Source of the DNA: Jimgerdemannia flammicorona
Taxonomy: Eukaryota; Mucoromycota; Endogonomycetes; Endogonales; Endogonaceae
DNA: 23,743 nt
Assembly: GCA_003990745.1 (NCBI GenBank)
Contig: RBNI01001198.1
Location: forward strand, 1 to 23,743
Direction of reading: 5' to 3'
This document shows, in pieces, positions 1 through 8,739 of the stretch. Positions within the stretch are counted from its first letter, which is position 1; each line of letters starts with the position of its first letter. The notes below the pieces were generated by a model. It saw only the letters and a program-made list of their open reading frames with translations, made no database searches and had not been told where the DNA came from. The position numbers were made by a program, and so were the translations under genes.

Positions 1-1073
1 AAAAAAAAAAAAGCCAATAGATTTAACAGTGGCTACTGACAAGGAAATATAGGCTGAGGCTCTAGGTGAAAGTGAGTGGGATGTACTTAGGAATATTGTC
101 AGAGTTTTGAAAGTAAGTGATGATTGCTCTAGTTCTATACTCATTTTGTCTACCTCTGCACAATGCAACACCTCACCACATATAACTGCCAGTGTTTTGA
201 TGATTGTATGAAGGATATAGTCAAACAAACAACCCTAACAATAAGCTCTGTAATACCAGTATACAACCTTCTGATTGACCAGCTAGAGGACAAGCTCAAG
301 GATAGACTAGAGGGTTGTAGTGATTTGTAGTTAAGTCTGGATCAGAGAGACATCATAGAGGTTACTCTAAGCAAGCTCAGAAAATACTACTCCAAAACAG
401 ATACTGCTGTATACTCAATCAGTATAGGTATGTCAGCATGTGGCCATTGCCTCTTCCAAAATAGAGAAACCTCTGCAAAAACTCACTCTCTTTTCTCTGA
501 ATAGTACTGGACCTATGCTTAAAGCTACAATACCATAAAGAGCAGGGCTGAGAGCAGTACTTCATTGAGAGAATCAAGCAGGCTGTAATTGAAGTATATT
601 AGAAAAACTATGTGCCACCACAAGGTTATGGCCAAAGTCTGGATAAATATACTGAGGGATCTCTCCTATCTCACATTTACTTCAGCAGAAAGAGGAAGAG
701 GGAGCCATTAGTGAAAGAGCTGCTGTCAATAGATGAACTTACCATTTACCTCACCAGTGACTATATGATCCTGCTGGAGGACACAGAAGTACTCAACTGA
801 TAGAAGATGGGTTGTCAGGCAGATGTTGGGCCAATTTAACCCACCAATCTAACCACTACTCTTATCCACCAGAGCATGCAGCTGCATCAAACAGACTTCC
901 TCAGCCTGTATGGTATGGCTCAGAACTATCTGGTGATTCCTGCCTCCAGTGCTCCCATTAAGTGGGTATTCTCAGATAGGGTAGACCTCATTGCCCCAAA
1001 GAGATATGTACTGAATGCTGAAACAATCTGGGTGTATATGTATCTGAAGTCTTGGTGGGGCTTGGGCTGCTAA
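1..1073 (+). pseudogene. hAT-family transposase, C-terminal two thirds, decayed
   Basis: DNA-transposon transposase of the hAT superfamily, which cuts and pastes its own element. The N-terminus lies outside the window. Coding similarity runs through three frames, so at least two frameshifts are present. Around 40-190 the frame reads ESEWDVLRNIVRVLK, the helical stretch common in hAT proteins. Around 241-460 another frame reads SSVIPVYNLLIDQLED and later KLRKYYSKTDTAVYSI, matching the usual hAT 'VIP-YN-L-LE ... KL-KYY-KT' pattern. At 876-1073 a third frame gives YLVIPASSAPIKWVFS and ETIWVYMYLKSWW, the C-terminal hAT dimerisation domain; the family usually has SER where this copy has IKW. Internal stops occur at several points. 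Family assignment is by motif recognition; the copy cannot be functional. Confidence 0.82.
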
Positions 1074-1231
1074 AATTCGGTAGGTCCTGGGGGTTCACAG
1101 ATAAGTTGGTTGGCCTTGTGAAATATTTAATATCTTTCAAAAATAAAAAGGAAAAAAAAACCTGAAGACTCAGCCTAGAGTTTACAGCCCAAGTGGAGCA
1201 GTGGTTGGCAGAGTTGGCAGTGGTAAAGAGA

Positions 1232-1675
1232 GTGTACAAAATTTGTAGCCCTCTACCAGCAGTAAGGGGCAGCCCCAAGCTGTCAGTGCCCAGGTCAGTG
1301 GGCATGGAGTTAGTGATAGGAGTATGCAAAATTAGTGGCCCTCTGCCAGCAGCAAGGAGCAGCCCCAAGCCACAAGTATCCAGAATAGGGGAGTAGGTGG
1401 AGGGAGCATGCAAAATTTGTAGCCCTCCACCAGCAGCAAGGGGCAGCCCCAAGCTATCAGTGCCTGGGTCAATGGGCAGGGTCAGTTGGCAGGGTTGGTG
1501 GGTGTAGAGTCAGCAGAGAGAGTGCACAAAATTTGTAGCCCTCTACTAGCAGCAAGGAGCAGCTCTAAGCCACAAGTGTCCAGGATGGCAGAGCAGGCAG
1601 AGAGAGTATACAAAATTTGCAGCCCTCTGCCAGCAATATAGAGGTAGCTTCCAGCCACCAAGGAGTCCAAGTCTG
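1232..1675. repeat. Five-unit tandem repeat of 84-116 bp with alternating unit types
   Basis: Each unit starts with a variant of GTGTACAAAATTTGTAGCCC followed by a CCAGCAGCAAGGGGCAGC-type segment. Unit starts are at 1232, 1322, 1406, 1522 and 1606, giving spacings of 90, 84, 116 and 84 bp. Units 1 and 3 share a CAGTGCC(C/T)(A/G)GGTCA-type tail. Units 2 and 4 share a CCACAAGT(A/G)TCCAG tail, so the array is a higher-order dimer. Unit 5 is degenerate. The long open frames seen across this array on both strands follow from repeat composition and are not supported as genes. Confidence 0.85.
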
Positions 1676-1680
1676 GATCA

Positions 1681-1838
1681 GAGGGTGCTTCTAGTAGTTG
1701 GAGGGTGCTTCTGGCAGTCAGAGGGTGCTTCTGGCAGTTGGAGGATGTTTCCGGCAGTCAGAGGGTACTTCTGGCAGTCGGAGTACTTCTGGTGGTTGGA
1801 GGATATTTCCAGTGGTTGAAGGGTGCTTCCAGCAGTCA
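1681..1838. repeat. 20-bp minisatellite, eight units
   Basis: Eight head-to-tail copies of a 20-bp unit resembling GAGGGTGCTTCTGGCAGTTG, at 1681, 1701, 1721, 1741, 1761, 1781 (an 18-bp unit), 1799 and 1819. Differences between units are mainly transitions. The following 190 bp up to 2028 hold no feature I can support. Confidence 0.93.
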
Positions 1839-2028
1839 AAGTCCACCACAGATTCAGGCTCTATCACCAGTTCAGGTCCCATGGGCACCCTGGCCCTATG
1901 CTGTAGTACTGCATCAGTGGTACTGCAAGAGCAGGGCCAAGGAGCCAGTAGGGCCTGACATAATGGCTAAACTAGTACTACAGAAGAGACATCTGGCTAC
2001 CAGTCCAACTCACACAAAATGACTGCTG

Positions 2029-2112
2029 AACTCTCACAAAAGATTGCCTAACCCTCATGAATGATTGCCTAACCCTTATGAAAGACTGCCTAACCCTCAC
2101 AAAAACTACTCT
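2029..2112. repeat. 21-bp minisatellite, four units
   Basis: Four units of 21 bp resembling AACCCTCATGAATGATTGCCT at 2029, 2050, 2071 and 2092. It abuts the minus-strand open frame that ends at 2115. It is the third distinct minisatellite within 900 bp. Confidence 0.9.
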
Positions 2113-2114
2113 AC

Positions 2115-2627
2115 TCACTGGTCCCAGGCCTTGATGAGCCTGTCATCTATTGTGAGTATGATGACTATTGTGTCCAAGCCCTCCTCGAAGGTATTGATAC
2201 CATAGTGGTCATGTAGTTGGAATAGGATAGCCATATTGGCCACAAACAGGACTCCGAAACCATAGGTAAGATCATACCAGACTTTACTGCTATCTTCCCA
2301 GGTTGGGCCCTTCCTTTCCAGGATATAGAACATTACTGGAGTGATATTGTTGTCTATATATATGGGTAGAGAAACATTGTGCCCAATGTATCCTGATGTG
2401 ATATGAGCATACAGTTGGGTGAACCCTTGGCCCAGGACCTCATACTGCCAGACTTTGCTAGTGGATACCTGCCTTTGGTCCAGCCCTGGGAGCCCCAGCT
2501 TAGAAATCTGCCAGATAGATAGCATCCAGTCAGTTCTTTTTGTATGCAGGGGGGCAGAAACCCCCGGGCTGTAGCACCCAAAAAAAGTAGAGCTCCTTAC
2601 CTCATATAGCATGCTAAATTGCACCAA
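2115..2627 (-). CDS. Hypothetical protein fragment, unrecognised, possibly membrane-associated
   Basis: A 170-codon open frame on the minus strand without a stop, notable in a region where transition-made stops are common. I do not recognise a family. The predicted protein is not low-complexity: it has aromatic-rich stretches such as YGFGVLFVANMAILF that could be a membrane helix, and an acidic C-terminus near GINTFEEGLDTIVIILTIDD. The frame has no convincing ATG and stays open upstream to about 2675 (AVYIFLVQFSMLYE). That block ends in GAG followed by GTAAGG, which could be a 5' splice site, so the first part of this frame may be intron read-through. It could be the last exon of a spliced gene continuing at 2640-4068, or a captured host fragment. 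Confidence 0.35.
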   Translation of the reverse strand: MVQFSMLYEVRSSTFFGCYSPGVSAPLHTKRTDWMLSIWQISKLGLPGLDQRQVSTSKVWQYEVLGQGFTQLYAHITSGYIGHNVSLPIYIDNNITPVMFYILERKGPTWEDSSKVWYDLTYGFGVLFVANMAILFQLHDHYGINTFEEGLDTIVIILTIDDRLIKAWDQ

Positions 2628-2639
2628 GAATATATATAC

Positions 2640-4068
2640 AGCTGTACCGAGATCACCACTAAGCTGGCCTGCTATATTCTACTAATCTGCTCAAAGAACC
2701 CCAGATCATAGCTGCCATTGCCACATAGGCTGTGTCATACTTGTACACAGTTTGCTCTTCAATAGTACTTCTAAAGTTCTAGTAGAGGTACAGAATCTTG
2801 TGCATCTCTGGAATTGTGTCAAAAAGAGTATGTTGGTGAAGAGTGTGATTATCTAGAGAGGAGTAAAAAAAAGAGAGACAAGTGCAGAGGATTTTGGAAC
2901 TCCAGAACCCACCCTTCACCAGTATTGCAGTATATCCAATTCTTGTCCAAACTCTCCCTTCTTGCTTTTTTCACCCCCTCTTTTCTGTCACCCAGTATTT
3001 GATACAATCCTAGCAAACCTCATTGATGTAGCGGTAAAGCTCATTGCTGTAGAGGTTCCTTACCACCATCACAACCACCTCTCTGCATTCATTAATAATG
3101 ATATGGTTCTCTTTATCATTGGTTACTCCTGCTGGCCAATGGACTCTTTGGTTGAGAATGATTGACTCTGATTTGAATATAGACCCCCAAGCCTTGATGA
3201 TGATACTGGTACTGCTCATACTGAATATCTTGCTCTCAAATTTCTCTATTTGATCAGATGCCAGACATAGTTGAACTTGGGTAACTTTGAACTCTCCTTT
3301 TCAATAGAACTGAGCCCTGATATGAGGGGCTGAGATAAGTATGCAGATGGGTTGTATGTGGACAGGTTGTATACAGGTGTGGATGTTTTTTAGAGGGAGA
3401 TCATGTAAAAAATGAAGTTAAATAAAACACAGAGATGGGTATTTCAGAAAAAGAGCATGAGTGAGTGAGTAAGTTGTATACCAACAAGTTGCACACCAAT
3501 GAGTTGCATGAGTTGCATGAGTTACATAAGATTGCTCACAAAGACTTGCTTCTATTCCTTTTGAGACCTCCACTATGTAATACATTGACTCAACAGCTCA
3601 GCCACCAAAGGCATACCCCATAATGTCCACCAGCCTTTCTTTATCTTGACCAGATATTGTGAATAAAGTTGGCAGATCTTGCCATAGAGCTGTAGACCCT
3701 AAGAAAAAGTACAAGGTGAATTGGGTCATGCTGAGAGAAATTAAAAAAAGTAAAACACAAGTGATGATGAAATGAGCAATCTACATCTACTATTGGCTGC
3801 TTCAAAAAGGCCACTGCATATATAGCTATGAGGTCTGTGAATTCCAAGGTCTGAAGGGCCACTGTGAGTTGTTGCTAGAATTCTCTCTCATCTCTACCAT
3901 TGTCTCTGCCATCACCCCCACCATCACCACTACCATTGCCACCACTATCACCACCACCATTGCCCCTTTGGCTCTCGATGAGCAGCTTGTGTACTGCCCA
4001 TATGAGAAAGAATCTAATATTGTTAGCAGAGAGTATGTTTCTACCTCAAATACTCCCTCTTTTGACAA
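2640..4068 (-). pseudogene. Scattered minus-strand coding-like blocks, possible upstream exons of the 2115-2627 frame
   Basis: Reading the minus strand from 4068 towards 2640, protein-like blocks appear in different frames. They are GVFEVETYSLLTILDSFSYG (near 4060-3990), LEFTDLIAIYAVAFLKQP (3855-3790), ERLVDIMGYAFGG followed by a stop and AVESMYYIVEVSKGIEAS (3650-3560), FKSESIILNQRVHWPAGV (3190-3130), and EEQTVYKYDTAYVAM (2770-2710). They look like ordinary globular or membrane protein rather than transposon motifs, and their spacing suits exons separated by short introns. No exon-intron chain could be established by eye and no family was recognised. Several stops and a trinucleotide-like repeat inside the first block argue that it is degenerate. 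Treat it as a single weak gene-remnant hypothesis. Confidence 0.3.
3900..3966. repeat. CCA/TCA-type microsatellite
   Basis: Imperfect run of CCACCATCACCAC-like triplets on the plus strand, read as Val/Met-rich low complexity on the minus strand. It sits within the upstream coding-like block and probably expanded after that block decayed. Confidence 0.75.
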
Positions 4069-4139
4069 TCATTACAGAGTAAAAAAATGAGTAGACTGGA
4101 CTAACATATGATTAAGGGCTGCTGTTTTGTTTGCTTATA

Positions 4140-4275
4140 ATGCAGCAGGAAAGAAAAAAAAACAAAGAAAAAGAACAAAAAAAGAACAAAAGAAGAGGGA
4201 AAAAAAGAAAGGGTAATGTTACTAAAAGTATAGCAGGAAAAAAAAACAAGAGTGAAAATGAACAAAAGAAAGAGT
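4140..4275. repeat. A-rich/purine-rich low-complexity tract
   Basis: Runs of A broken by G and C (for example AAAGAAAAAGAACAAAAAAAG), containing two related segments with GGAAAAAAA(A)CAA and AGAGTAATGT/GGGTAATGT, so it is partly a diverged duplication. No gene seen. Confidence 0.7.
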
Positions 4276-4289
4276 AATGTCACCAAAGA

Positions 4290-4440
4290 TTTCAATCTGG
4301 ATGGATCAATTCAGATGGATCAATCCAGATAGATCAATCCAGATAGATCAATCCAGGTCAATCCAGATGGATCAATCCAGATGGATCAATTCAGATGAAT
4401 CAATTTAGTTAGATTAATTCAGATTAATCTGGATTAATCT
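4290..4440. repeat. 14-bp minisatellite (CAGATGGATCAATC type)
   Basis: About nine units of a 14-bp motif resembling CAGATGGATCAATC, with one unit shortened to ten bases near 4362. It degenerates rightwards into GATTAATCTGGATTAATCTGG. The units hold short dyads such as GATTAATC. The stretch up to 4560 contains related GATT/AATC words only. Confidence 0.85.
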
Positions 4441-4562
4441 GGATCAGATCATGAGATCAATCTGAGTTGATTCGAATCCATCACATGACAAATCTGAATT
4501 GAATCTCATCTGGATTAACTCTATCTATTTGGAGCACTATCTGTAGCTTCAGGCTTGCTTGA

Positions 4563-5066
4563 TCACTTCTTCTTATTAGTAGAGATCTTACTTTTGACTT
4601 CACTGGAAGTTAAACCTCCACTATTTCCCACCTCTCTCTTACCAGTGGAGACCTCAGCCTTATTTCTTATGATATTGTTTTTGGCCTCTCTTTCAGCCTC
4701 ACTTTCAGCCTTACTTTTGGTCTCACTTTTGACATCACTTTTGGCCTTACTTTTAGCCTCATTTTTAGAGTTATTTTCCTCATTGTCTTCAATATCATTA
4801 TCTTGTTTTTTATACTTTTTACTTCTTTTCTACCTCTTATGCTTTCACCCTCTATAGTATTCCAGCATCTCCTTATAGTTTTCAAATCCAGGAATATCAT
4901 CAGTAATAATTTGAAGAATATCTTAGAGATCATCATTGGTGGGTCTGAAAGTCTCATCTTAGTTATTACTAAAATGAATAAATGTACTATGTCTTCAATA
5001 GATATGAATATGCAAACTTGCCATAATTTGAGTTTGTATCATACTCTTGAAGAAGGTAAAGAGCAT
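4563..5066 (-). pseudogene. Lys/Glu-rich hypothetical protein, decayed
   Basis: A single minus-strand frame of 168 codons from an ATG at 5066 to a TGA at 4563, broken by five further stops (TGA, TAA, TAA, TGA, TAG), each derivable from CGA, CAA or CAG by C-to-T change. The middle reads as a structured segment (FRPTNDDL, then stop, then DILQIITDDIPGFENYKEML). The C-terminal part is a charged repeat of the form (K/E)-A-K-S, e.g. NEAKSKAKSDVKSETKSKAE, a likely coiled or disordered tail. No family recognised. A consistent frame with stops only from transitions suggests a once-coding sequence that suffered the same decay as the retroelements. It could be a host gene or an unknown transposon protein. 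Confidence 0.4.
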
Positions 5067-5238
5067 ATCAGATTTACATAGAAAGTTGGAAAAGAAGTCT
5101 ATTTTGAGACATAGAGGGAGAAAGAAAGAGAGAAAAAGATAGAATATCATAATTTGATAATAAATATATAAAATATTTTATGACTATTATATTATATAAT
5201 TGGAGAGTTAGATAAATTACCATTATTTGCCTCTCAAT
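5067..5238. other. AT-rich spacer left of the outer retrotransposon
   Basis: AT-rich DNA with AAAGAAAGAGAGAAAAAG-like and TATATAA-like tracts. No gene or motif supported. It ends at the target site of the outer element. Confidence 0.6.
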
Positions 5239-5242
5239 ATAT
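5239..5242. repeat. Target-site duplication (left), outer element
   Basis: ATAT immediately before the 5' LTR, matching ATAT at 21653-21656 right after the 3' LTR. Four bases only, and low-complexity, so support is moderate. Confidence 0.55.
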
Positions 5243-5358
5243 TGTGACAAACCAAAACATACCATCTGAATTATATCTTAACCAGATGACATAAACAATT
5301 AGCCAAGATAATATGAACATACAGCATAGTAACCAGCAACCATTGCTGCAGAAAACTG

Positions 5359-5367
5359 TATAAATAG
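5359..5367 (+). promoter_or_regulatory. TATA box in outer 5' LTR
   Basis: TATAAATAG, conserved in the 3' LTR at 20399-20407. It places the likely transcription start some 30 bp downstream, at or in the 18-bp repeat array. A possible second TATA-like site (TATAAATTA) is at 5545. Confidence 0.6.
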
Positions 5368-5400
5368 CTAGATATATCAGAAAGGATCTGTTTACCTGTA

Positions 5401-5490
5401 TAGACTCTGTACACCATACAGACTCTGTACACCATACAGACTCTGTACACTGTACAGGTCCTGTACACTGTACAGACTCTGTACATCTGC
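5401..5490. repeat. 18-bp tandem repeat in the outer 5' LTR, five units
   Basis: Five contiguous 18-bp units of the type CAGACTCTGTACACCATA at 5401, 5419, 5437, 5455 and 5473. Units contain GTAC cores. The junctions at 5443-5457 and 5461-5475 form CTGTACACTGTACAG, a perfect 7-bp inverted repeat around one base. The 3' LTR has only two units (20441-20476). The array begins about 34 bp after the TATA box. Confidence 0.95.
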
Positions 5491-5570
5491 CATAAGTAGC
5501 AAATCTATAATTAGCCACATAGTAATCAGATAGCAACCAACTTGTATAAATTATTCCAGAGACAAGAGTG

Positions 5571-5576
5571 AATAAA
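5571..5576 (+). terminator. Polyadenylation signal AATAAA in outer LTR
   Basis: AATAAA in GAGTGAATAAACC, about 200 bp after the TATA box; the same word is in the 3' LTR near 20566. In the 3' LTR it would direct 3' end formation of the genomic RNA. Position suits an R-region signal, but single hexamers are weak evidence. Confidence 0.4.
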
Positions 5577-6668
5577 CCTCAGTCTGAAATTGAATCCAAA
5601 AGCAAAAGTCAAGTCTGCTTACCACACTTTGAGAGGAACTCTATAGCCACTGTTAGGAGATTGTGAGCATTGGTCCTCTTTTCCACTCTGGTCCACTTTC
5701 CGATACAAAGCTTGAAGATTTTGCTACCAAGTTTGAGTGAAGAACTTTGCTGCCTTTTGAAGAGAAATCTGCCACTTAAGGAATAAGCTGCTACATTTTT
5801 GATTCACTTGCCAGATAAGCCTGAAGATTTGCCACCTAAGTTCAAGGAAGAACTTTACTATCATTTCCAAGAAGACCACCATTTTCAAGTATTTACTGCA
5901 TTCCCAGAGAACCCACCTTTCTTACCACAAGCCAGTCTTTCTGATACAACTTCGCAGTGGAGCCAGTCTATGATATAACCCTATGCAAATGAAGCCAGTC
6001 TTAGACATAACTTGCCAAGAATCTGAGTAGTATTCCTAGTTGAAGCCGATTCAGGAAGAATCCATGCCATCCAAGTTATTTATTGTTCCCAGTGAGCCCG
6101 CTATAGAAGAATCCGCCACCAGCATTATTCCCAGTTATTCGAATTATCCATACCATCTGAGTTATTATTCCCAGAAGAAGAATCTATGCCATACCTTCTC
6201 AGTGAGCCAAATTGAGTTATCTGCCAGAGATCACATACTCTTGGAGACTGCTGTTGCCCAAGAAGGAAACCACTCATGCTACACACAAATTCTGCCATTC
6301 CCAGTTGACCCGAATAAGGAATCTACTTGTGCTATACAAGATTGTCATGCAGAAATTACATAAGGAGAACCACTAAATTGCCAGACCATCATGTATAAGA
6401 AGATCATCATGCTACACAAAGAAATCAACCGCTACTCAAGAAGGAAACTCATTCATACACACAAATTGCCACTATATCCAAGAACCTGTCCCAAAAAGGA
6501 AACTGCTCACACAGTATCCAGATCTTGACTATTATACCACTAAATACCAAGGACCTCAGGAATCTTAGAACATTTTGTTACTTTTTGACAAAGTAACTAG
6601 GGGCTCAAGCCAAACTACATCAACCCCCAATCTTGTAATTTGCCTCCATTGAGCCGGCACATTACATT

Positions 6669-6686
6669 TGGGGGCTCAACTGGGAA
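6669..6686 (+). promoter_or_regulatory. Primer-binding site of outer element, tRNA-Pro-like
   Basis: TGGGGGCTCAACTGGGAA starts two bases after the LTR. It would pair with a tRNA ending TTCCCAGTTGAGCCCCCA: CCA, discriminator C, acceptor strand TTGAGCC, then T-stem CCCAG. A C discriminator is typical of eukaryotic tRNA-Pro, and the first nine bases equal the proline-tRNA primer site known from murine leukaemia viruses. The actual tRNA of this organism was not available for comparison. Confidence 0.7.
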
Positions 6687-6698
6687 GATTTCAAATCG

Positions 6699-8165
6699 AT
6701 GTGACTTTTCAGCTCACAAGAACCCACAGTCAAGCTGAATACATTTGATACAATACCAACCTCTGCTACTATAGGAGAACCGGTTATCACCAGCATCTGG
6801 ACAGAAAGAGAAGTAATTACTTCAAGACTTGCCAATTACCCAGCATCAGAAGGATCCCAACCAGAACCAGAAGGCAGTACAGCCTGAAATCCCCAACCAG
6901 ATCAACCAGACAATACAGACAGCCCTGCTAGAGATTTTGGAGAACTTGCACAAGAACTAGAAGATCTTATCACATGAACCCAATACTTTACAGCCAGATA
7001 CCCCACACCAGTCCCACCAATCTCACTAATAGAACCCCTACCACAACCCCTTGCAGAACTAGAAGTAGCTCCTACAAGAATACCTAGGCCTATTCCACTC
7101 CATCTAAGGACCAGAACACTATCCTCAAGATACTCAAGCACTCCTATCTCTAGTAACAGTTCAGAAAGTGAATAAGAATCAGAATCTGAACTTAAACCAG
7201 AATCAGAAGAAAGTGATAACAAAATGGCCACCTCATTGTCAACCTTTACAAGATACCCAGAGGAAGACCTCAGAGAATTCCTTGATGGAATTGAAGGAAT
7301 TGCAGCCTTGAGGAATCTCAGATGAAAGAAAAATCACCATCTACAAAGCTCAGTTCAGAGAACCAGCCAGAGGAATTTTCCATTGAACAGCAAACAACCG
7401 AGATTCAGAACTAGCAAGACAGATATAAGCAGCAATGTCTGATGAGCTAGAATATGAGACCATGGTCCACTGACTCATTGAAAAGTATACAGGAAATGAA
7501 ACCTGCTACAAGGCTCAGGAATTCATCATGGGGATGAAGATGAATCTTGGAGAATCACCCAGAGTCTTCTTTACAAGAATCTGGAAGAGAATGCATGCTG
7601 CCGGGTTCAATGCCACCAATCAGAACATCATTGGTCCAATGACCTTCATGAATGAAATTTCCCCAAATATTGCTCAATATGTTTGCACCCTGGGTATCAG
7701 AAGGTCTGAAGAGCAAGTAGATGTAGCCCAAGGATTCTTTGATGTCAGATAAGGAACTACTTGGAGTGATCATGATAGGAAAGAAGATAAAGAAGACATT
7801 CTGGTCAAAGCCCTATAAGGACTTCTTCAAGGACAAGAAAGATCTGAAGAAAGAAGACCAGCCAAGGAAGGAAAGAAGGATAGAAGTGAAATCCAAGACC
7901 TTAGCTTCAAGTTGGACTGATTGGTTAGACAGATTGAAAAACTCACTACACATAAAAATCAGAGCTATCAAGATAATAGAGGATACCCACCACAGAGGAG
8001 TCAAGGTTATCCACCAAGAGATAACAGGAATTACCAGCAAGAAGAAAGAAGGTACCCTGTCCAAGATAGAGCCCAAGTCCAATGCTTCTACTGTGGATAA
8101 TTTGGACACTATGCCACTGAATGTGACAACAAAAGAAGTGACTGAAGGGACTCAGAACCACTAAA
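6699..8165 (+). pseudogene. gag: Outer ORF1, Gag region with CCHC zinc knuckle
   Basis: Structural polyprotein that packages the element RNA. The likely start is the ATG at 6699, 12 bases after the primer site; it is followed at once by a TGA that probably was CGA. The first part (6699 to about 7310) reads in frame 3, including a Pro-rich and then Ser/Glu-rich stretch and an internal ATG at 7224. One indel near 7310 moves the reading to frame 1, where ITIYKAQFREPARGIFH, a capsid-like helix-rich region (VFFTRIWKRMHAAGFNATNQ) and a basic Tyr/Gln-rich tail follow. The CCHC knuckle is at 8083-8124, C-X2-C-X4-H-X4-C, with one internal TAA in place of an expected Gln codon. Stops at 7750 and 7792 are also C-to-T type. 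Spacing and order are normal for Ty3/gypsy Gag. Confidence 0.8.
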
Positions 8166-8739
8166 CTGAAGGAATGACACTCAGTACAAGAAGACTGAAG
8201 CCCATCCTGTTGAAGATTTCGAAGAAGTAAGCAACAGTGAAGACTATAGTGATCTAGACTTATATCCCACTAAGGTTACAACCCAGAAAACAGTCTATCC
8301 AGCAGAGAAAAGAAAGAGACCTGTAGGAAGACCATCCAGGAACATCAGCAGAAGAATTATCCAAGAAGAGGATGAAGAACATGAGGAGGAACAAGTAGAA
8401 ATACCTCCCTGAACCCCCTCACCTTTTGTTCCTGAGACAAATGAGTTACCACCAGAAGATGAAGAAATGGAACAAGAAGAACAGGAACCTGTTGTTCTAA
8501 AGCCTAAGAAGAAGTATACTCCGAAGACCATGCCTAGAGATATTTACAACAAAGTCTGGCAGAAGATTCAAGAAGCCAAAATGGAAGTCCCTCTTCTGCA
8601 GTTCTTTTAACTGACACCAGCTGGAGTCTGAAACAAATTGCTGAGAACCACCAGATCTAGCACTGGCTGAGTTCCAATCCCACAGTAAGAACCAGCTTCC
8701 ATCCTTGTCCAAGCAGCTAAAAGACATGTCAGCACCTAC
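8166..8739 (+). pseudogene. Outer ORF1 linker with AT-hook-like basic patch
   Basis: The frame of the zinc knuckle continues through an acidic, Ser-rich segment (EDFEEVSNSEDYSDLDLY). It then passes a basic patch KRKRPVGRPSRN at about 8308-8343, whose R-P-x-G-R-P core resembles an AT-hook or a nuclear localisation signal. Next comes another acidic run, and then IYNKVWQKIQEAKMEVPLLQFF, the helix that commonly precedes the protease in gypsy polyproteins. Stops at 8413, 8608 and beyond are compatible with transitions. Function of the linker is not established; chromatin or nuclear targeting is an inference from the GRP core only. Confidence 0.55.

Larger units (their letters stand above)
5243..6666 (+). 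repeat. 5' LTR of outer element (1,424 bp)
   Basis: Begins TGTGAC and ends ATTACA, so the termini are TG...CA. It aligns along its whole length with 20283-21652. Differences seen are overwhelmingly transitions, including mirrored CA/TG pairs at former CpG sites (AAAACAT against AAAATGT near the start; TCTGAA against TCCAAA). The 54-bp length excess over the 3' copy equals three units of the internal 18-bp repeat. U3 is short: the TATA box lies about 116 bp from the left end, so most of the LTR should be R-U5. Confidence 0.95.

Noticed and set aside
1..12. A-run at the window start as a LINE or SINE poly-A tail
   Set aside because: Too little upstream sequence to judge; the run is read through by hAT-like coding sequence a few bases later.
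988..1452. 154-codon minus-strand open frame
   Set aside because: It covers the antisense of the hAT C-terminus and the 84-116-bp repeat array; its repeated GLPLAAGGGLQIL-type peptides simply mirror the DNA repeats.
5401..5490. CRISPR-like array
   Set aside because: Units are contiguous 18-bp repeats without unique spacers, inside a eukaryotic LTR.
7739..8164. Separate 141-codon basic protein in another frame
   Set aside because: It is a shadow of the Gag basic tail; the alternative frame contains the CCHC knuckle and continues into the protease.
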